A model generated the notes under the pieces. That model was not told the DNA's origin. It saw only the letters and a program-made list of their open reading frames with translations, and ran no database searches. A stretch of DNA of 64,000 nt. It comes from JAAEPI01 sp964352625 (lineage in GTDB: Bacteria > Bacteroidota > Bacteroidia > Cytophagales > Cyclobacteriaceae). Positions 62,617-64,000 of this stretch are shown here, in pieces; the stretch's first letter is position 1; each line of letters opens with the position of its first letter. The stretch lies in the NCBI GenBank assembly GCA_964352625.1, contig CAYGSD010000011.1:50402-114401 (forward strand). Direction: 5' to 3'. The position numbers and the translations under genes were made by a program.

Positions 62617-62624
62617 CAAAGTTA
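62617..62624 (-). promoter_or_regulatory. TAnnTTTG -7 box of pyrG
   Basis: On the minus strand TAACTTTG matches the -7 consensus exactly, 21 bases before the pyrG ATG. It helps to fix the start of pyrG. No good -33 box is visible at the expected distance. Confidence 0.5.
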
Positions 62625-62698
62625 GGGAGAAGGAATGGGACGGGTGGGAGATGTGTGTTTTATTTTCGGAGTTATTTGGAGAAAGAGATGATTACCGT

Positions 62699-63277
62699 TT
62701 ATTGATAATACTCGAGAGCCTTCAGAATAGCGTTTGTTAATTTTTCTTCTGAATCCGAACTCCAAGTTGTTCTCTGTTTTCCTGATTTTCTAAAAATGGC
62801 CTCCTCGATATTGGCTATCGAATTTCCAATCTGATTTGATGGAGTCCAGCGAATGTGACCAATAGTCACCATCCCATTATAGTATTTTATATCAGCTGTG
62901 ACTTTATACAAATCAGAGATAGTAAACTCCAGTCTATCTGGCACTCTATTAAGAATCATTTCTATGTCAACAGTTGTTTCATTTTGATCGAGGTTCCAAA
63001 CAATTTTTCGATTTACTTGTTGGAGAATATTGTTGTGCTCTTCCTGGATAAATATTTTGGCAGAAGAGGGGAATTTATCTAGATCAATTTCTTCTTTAAA
63101 ATTGATCGCCTTAATAGTGCTCCACTCAACCGTGCTTTCTTTTAAATAAATAAGTGAGGCGTTGTGTGCCCTAATGTTTGTGTTGAGTGTGTCCCCAGAG
63201 CTCAGATAGATGGTGCATTCTTGTGCGTATGTTCTATAGAAAAGGACTGATGCAACTGTCAGGATTATTATTTTCAT
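62699..63277 (-). CDS. Secreted protein of unknown function
   Basis: A 192-residue protein with a signal peptide (MKIIILTVASVLFYRTYAQ). The first mature segment, CTIYLSSGDTLNTNIRAHNASLIYLKES, has the look of small SH3-like beta-barrel proteins common in Bacteroidota (GDTL...I...). No catalytic motif is seen. It is a single gene on the minus strand, divergent from arsC. Family is not recognised with confidence. Confidence 0.72.
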   Translation of the reverse strand: MKIIILTVASVLFYRTYAQECTIYLSSGDTLNTNIRAHNASLIYLKESTVEWSTIKAINFKEEIDLDKFPSSAKIFIQEEHNNILQQVNRKIVWNLDQNETTVDIEMILNRVPDRLEFTISDLYKVTADIKYYNGMVTIGHIRWTPSNQIGNSIANIEEAIFRKSGKQRTTWSSDSEEKLTNAILKALEYYQ

Positions 63278-63418
63278 CGTGTCGAAAGTAAGAAATTATT
63301 GTTCTATTGCCATGAGTGTTAAAACGTGAATTTCACTTAATCAATACACGAAACATGTCCGGAGATTTTAATCGGTTACTAATTCATTTAATTTTCTATT
63401 TCAGACCAAAACAAGAAT

Positions 63419-63757
63419 ATGAAAATCTATCATAATCCCAGATGCAGAAAAAGCAGGGAAACTTTACAACTAATAGAAGACAAAGGACAAGAGCCTGAGA
63501 TCATAGAATATCTGAAAACACCGCCTTCAAAGGCTGAGCTGACCAAGCTGATCAAAATGCTGGGGGTAAAACCCTTGGACCTGATTAGAAAAGGAGAGGG
63601 TGATTACAAGGCACGCTACAAAGGGAAGACTCTCTCAGATGAAGAATGGATAGAGGCCATGATGGCACATCCGAAACTTATAGAGCGACCGATTGTGGTG
63701 GATGGAAACAAAGCAATCCTAGGTAGGCCGCCTGAGAAGGTGTTGGAGTTGTTGTGA
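63419..63757 (+). CDS. arsC: ArsC-family (glutaredoxin-type) arsenate reductase-like protein
   Basis: A 112-residue ArsC/Spx-family protein with the active-site motif HNPRCRKSRET (Cys9), IIEYLKTPPS, and the late ERPIVVDGNKAILGRPPEKV with its conserved Arg. Family members reduce arsenate with glutathione/glutaredoxin. Lone copies without other ars genes may have other redox roles. No ars operon is adjacent. Confidence 0.92.
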   Translation: MKIYHNPRCRKSRETLQLIEDKGQEPEIIEYLKTPPSKAELTKLIKMLGVKPLDLIRKGEGDYKARYKGKTLSDEEWIEAMMAHPKLIERPIVVDGNKAILGRPPEKVLELL

Positions 63758-64000
63758 TAAGTAGTGTTCTCCCGGCCTGTGCCGGGAACTCAGAGAGGTT
63801 AGACATTATGAGATCCCGGAATAAATCCGGCAACATTACGTCATTCTGATCGGACAAGCGTAGAGAAGAGCTGTCATTATGTACCAGATTGACAAGATTG
63901 CCTCCGTTTTCTTTTCTATCTCTATGGTTCTCATGCTGTCTCAACCTAGGTACTGTTGTTAAAAGCAAGTCGTTTGTGAAGATTTTGTAATTTAAAGTTC
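63758..64000. repeat. Intergenic repeat patch after arsC
   Basis: No gene was seen. A hairpin CCCGGC-CTGT-GCCGGG lies at 63771-63786. A second GC-rich pair (TCCCGGAATAAATCCGG) is near 63814-63830, and a CGTCATTCTGAT half motif at 63839-63850 is related to the repeats at 10.1-10.4 kb. The first hairpin might also end arsC transcription, though it lacks a U-tract. Confidence 0.55.

Overview
The window looks like the chromosome of an aerobic Bacteroidota bacterium, most likely a marine-type member of the Cytophagales. The signs are: alternative complex III (act genes) joined to an aa3-type oxidase; a long-form IspG; signal peptidase I with an extra N-terminal membrane domain; a pyrG-yidC cluster beside parA-parB-DUF5683-dapB-lepB; promoters of the TAnnTTTG type close to start codons; and little sign of Shine-Dalgarno sequences. 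Genus cannot be decided from the sequence alone. About 58 protein genes, one nonsense-interrupted gene and several non-coding repeat elements are seen. No rRNA, tRNA, CRISPR array or prophage was recognised.

Layout. 1-2.5 kb: a truncated secreted Asp-box (BNR/sortilin-like) protein, yjdM and msrB on the minus strand. 2.7-9.2 kb: a four-gene RND efflux operon (adaptor, pump, unknown membrane protein, TolC). 9.2-10.1 kb: a RES-Xre toxin-antitoxin pair behind a striking double palindrome. 10.1-10.9 kb: a small potassium channel gene between repeat clusters and a MITE-like element. 10.9-14.9 kb: S9 peptidase, a secreted unknown and sucC (minus). 15.0-18.0 kb: lolD-like ATPase, EamA transporter, and an unknown/HTTM-like membrane pair. 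18.1-22.4 kb: yebC, a YtxJ-like protein that has lost its cysteine, a SerB-SerA fusion and a beta-lactamase-fold serine hydrolase. 22.6-39.1 kb: the respiratory operon, actABCDEF-coxB-coxA-ctaA-ctaB-two subunit III genes-subunit IV-unknown-DUF420-unknown-DUF983, all on the plus strand with gaps of at most about 20 bases or with overlaps. It runs on into a giant NtrY-like histidine kinase and a 1,100-residue outer-membrane barrel protein (to 46.0 kb). 46.0-47.6 kb: a small accessory island with a nonsense-interrupted gene, an orphan ORF and repeats derived from a REP-associated (Y1) transposase. 47.6-49.7 kb: mlaE-mlaF and an unknown (minus). 49.7-52.5 kb: an SDR and ispG, split by an artificial 100-N gap. 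52.5-64 kb: a lipoprotein, a hydrolase, the lepB-dapB-DUF5683-parB-parA operon, yidC, pyrG, a secreted unknown, arsC, and another repeat patch.

How it works together. Quinol oxidation by ActABCDEF can pass electrons through the mono-heme domains of ActA or ActE to the CuA site of CoxB. CoxB carries no fused cytochrome c domain of its own. CtaB and CtaA make heme A for CoxA, and DUF420 plus the small unknown proteins are probable assembly factors. The most unusual features are the paired, internally deleted RAYT-type elements, the two-site operator of the RES-Xre module, the cysteine-less YtxJ, the SerB-SerA fusion, and the orphan kinase plus barrel protein at the tail of the respiratory gene run.
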